From NCBI GenBank assembly GCA_902786345.1, contig CADACB010000001.1, forward strand, positions 49,588-113,587: a stretch of DNA of 64,000 nt. The letters run 5' to 3'. The translations under genes were made by a program, and so were the position numbers. Below, one piece after another: positions 62,437 to 64,000 of the stretch. Numbering within the stretch: the stretch's first letter is position 1; every line of letters starts with the position of its first letter. The notes under the pieces were generated by a model. It ran no database searches. It was not told where the DNA came from and saw only the letters and a list, made by a program, of their open reading frames with translations. The DNA comes from an uncultured Ruminococcus sp. Its GTDB lineage: Bacteria; Bacillota; Clostridia; Oscillospirales; Acutalibacteraceae.

Positions 62437-63066
62437 TTATTTTTGGATATAGATGAGAGCAGTTCCCCGATAAACAGTAACAACAGCTCTGTCGGAATTT
62501 ATAGTGTTGCTCACACCGAGAGGAAAATCGGAGCTTAATATACCTGACTCAAGCTCATACAAAAAGCCTTTCAGCGTTACCCTGCAATCATCGCATCCGA
62601 ACGGAAAAATCGAAAAACCTTTGCCTTTTTCAGAAATTATCGTCATCTTCCCTTTTTTCAGTATCAGACACCGATAATCATTGTCTTCTAAAAATCCTGT
62701 ACAGCCTTTGTCCGCAATATAAAGCAGTGAACTCAAATTTGCAAAGGTGTGATCTGGACGACCGCCCGTTCCCCCGTATAACACAAAATTTTTGTATCCT
62801 CTCTTAATACACTCCTTGATGCAATAGTGCATATCTGTATCATCCTTGGTAACAGGCAGCTTTATTATCTCGGAATCAGGCTTCACCGGATATACAGATG
62901 AATCAAAATCACCAATTATCAAATCGGCTTTAATCCCTGCCCCATGTGCATATGTATATCCTCCGTCAGCACATACAACATAATCTCCGGGTAATACTTC
63001 TCTTTTTAGCATTTCAATATCAAGCACAGGAGAAGCTCCTATAATAACACATCTTCTGCCTTCCAT
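62437..63066 (-). CDS. thiN: Thiamine diphosphokinase
   Basis: 209 residues. CADGGYTYAHG, IGDFDSSVYP, TKDDTDMHYC and YGGTGGRPDHTFANL are the thiamin pyrophosphokinase catalytic and binding motifs, and the C-terminal beta domain ends VSNTINSDRAVVTVYRG. It makes the cofactor TPP from thiamine and ATP. It follows rsgA by about 40 bp; the rsgA-thiN order is common in Firmicutes. Confidence 0.94.
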   Translation of the reverse strand: MEGRRCVIIGASPVLDIEMLKREVLPGDYVVCADGGYTYAHGAGIKADLIIGDFDSSVYPVKPDSEIIKLPVTKDDTDMHYCIKECIKRGYKNFVLYGGTGGRPDHTFANLSSLLYIADKGCTGFLEDNDYRCLILKKGKMTIISEKGKGFSIFPFGCDDCRVTLKGFLYELESGILSSDFPLGVSNTINSDRAVVTVYRGTALIYIQK

Positions 63067-63105
63067 AGTGTCACCTCATCTTCCGTTGACCGGATAGTTA
63101 CCTCA

Positions 63106-63990
63106 TTATTTCTTCTGCCAATCTGGAATGTTCTTGACCTCGTTATACATTGCTATATAGCTAGTGTGACGCGATTGTGAAATTTCACCTTTGTTCAAAG
63201 CTTCAAGAACTGCACAACCCTTTTCACAGGTATGTGAACAGCTCGTAAAACGACAGCTTGTAAGATATTGCTCAAATTCAGGAAAACAATATGCAAGGCG
63301 GCTTCTGTCAACAACCTCATATCGCTCTATGTCTACAGTGCCAAAGCCGGGAGTATCGGCAACATATCCGTTTCCGACCTTATAAAGCTCGCTGTGTCTG
63401 GTTGTGTGTCGTCCTCTGCCAAGCTTTTTGCTTATATCACCCGTCTGTATGTCAAGCCCCGGAAATAATGAATTCAAAAGCGAGGACTTCCCGACACCCG
63501 TATTTCCTGTGAATGCAGAAATTTTTCCTTCAAGCAGTGAAATTATATCCTTCGCACCTTTACCGTCCACTATGCTGTAAGACATTGCTTTTATACCGGC
63601 AGCCCTGTATACAGCGATAAGCTCACTGCAATCGGAAAGATCAGCCTTTGTGAATATTATAACAGGCTCTATATCCTTATCAAAGGCAACAGCCGTTATC
63701 TTGTCTATTATAAGTGTACTTGGTGAAGGTTCGGCAGCTGATGCTACAATAAAAAGCCTGTCAAGATTTGCAAGCGGCGGACGTATTATAAAATTCTTTC
63801 TGGGAAGTATTTCTTCAAGTGCAGCCGTATTATCGTCAAAAACTGTTATCACAGCCTTATCACCAACAGACGGACTTATCCCCTTTTTTCTGAACACTCC
63901 CCTTGCTTTACATTCATAAAGCGTGTCAGCGGCTTCAATATAATAGAAGCCGCTGATTGCCTTAACAATTAAACCTGTTAACTTTTCCAT
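63106..63990 (-). CDS. rsgA: Ribosome small-subunit-dependent GTPase RsgA
   Basis: 294 residues. An N-terminal OB fold (1-70) is followed by a circularly permuted GTPase with order G4 TKAD (about 115), G1 GNTGVGKSS (about 166), G3 DTPGFGT (about 213) and a C-terminal zinc finger CRFTSCSHTCEKGC. It acts in late 30S assembly. The gene is complete; its ATG at 63990 has GGTGAT upstream and the window ends 10 bp later. Confidence 0.96.
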   Translation of the reverse strand: MEKLTGLIVKAISGFYYIEAADTLYECKARGVFRKKGISPSVGDKAVITVFDDNTAALEEILPRKNFIIRPPLANLDRLFIVASAAEPSPSTLIIDKITAVAFDKDIEPVIIFTKADLSDCSELIAVYRAAGIKAMSYSIVDGKGAKDIISLLEGKISAFTGNTGVGKSSLLNSLFPGLDIQTGDISKKLGRGRHTTRHSELYKVGNGYVADTPGFGTVDIERYEVVDRSRLAYCFPEFEQYLTSCRFTSCSHTCEKGCAVLEALNKGEISQSRHTSYIAMYNEVKNIPDWQKK

Positions 63991-64000
63991 ATATCACCAT

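Noticed and set aside
62437-63066. TPP riboswitch before thiN
   Set aside because: I looked for the CTGAGA core upstream of thiN and rsgA and found none.

Overview
The window reads as a chromosomal segment of a low-GC Clostridia bacterium, most likely Oscillospiraceae and Ruminococcus-like. The reasons are a Firmicutes-type hrcA-grpE-dnaK-dnaJ locus with a CIRCE operator, a CdaA/CdaR pair, a DUF1540 Cys-rich peptide, a SpoVM-like micro-gene, a Met-gamma-lyase-family 'aluminium resistance' protein, strong AGGAGG-type ribosome binding sites and AT-rich sigma-A promoters. I place it by gene content only. There is no rRNA, CRISPR array, prophage or recognisable transposase.

Layout. 0-2 kb: 5' part of dnaE and an RlmL/YpsC-type methyltransferase, then a 700-bp gene-free stretch holding a GC-rich structured segment. 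2.3-10.3 kb: a seven-gene iron operon on the minus strand, in transcription order FTR1-TM2 permease, P19/Tp34 lipoprotein, DUF2318 Fe-S membrane protein, two FtsX/MacB permeases, an ABC ATPase and an FMN-binding lipoprotein. It resembles the Campylobacter p19-type locus, with a predicted flavinylated lipoprotein where that locus has thioredoxin-like proteins. Its promoter carries two perfect TTAGTT-N6-AACTAA palindromes. 10.6-13.0 kb: a second DUF4418/FtsX/ABC unit with its own promoter framed by AAATG/CATTT repeats. 13.1-14.5 kb: cysteine desulfurase plus a DUF3343 putative sulfur/selenium carrier.

14.6-21.2 kb (plus strand): c-di-AMP synthase cdaA with cdaR and a GT2 glycosyltransferase, an M20 dipeptidase, a divergent phosphoribosyltransferase-fold protein and a BI-1 family membrane protein. 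21.2-38.3 kb (minus strand): tadA, a CPBP protease, a PLP enzyme, GNAT, two M42 peptidases, a lipoprotein, the polA / phosphatase / rimI / tsaD operon, alr, tRNA-Ser(CGA), a DUF1540 peptide, an HAD phosphatase, tex and a DUF1624 acyltransferase-like protein. 38.5-47 kb (mostly plus): thioesterase and C_GCAxxG redox protein, ychF, a 49-aa membrane peptide with spoVM, then rbfA-nrnA-truB-ribF for ribosome assembly, tRNA modification and flavin cofactor synthesis, followed by an apparently frameshifted His/Gly repeat peptide.

47-51.7 kb is the accessory part: two paralogous Big2/YARHG-like lipoproteins (one with PASTA domains), a decayed WG-repeat fragment, and a zinc-ribbon/WG-repeat membrane protein with a 12-residue tandem repeat. 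52-57.2 kb is the heat-shock locus. 57.7-64 kb holds a small lipoprotein, ppk, pfkA, a bacterial PH-domain protein, and thiN and rsgA on the opposite strand. The most interesting system is the iron locus (2.3-13 kb). Its parts suggest uptake across the membrane coupled to extracytoplasmic flavin and Fe-S redox chemistry, under a DtxR-like metal repressor.
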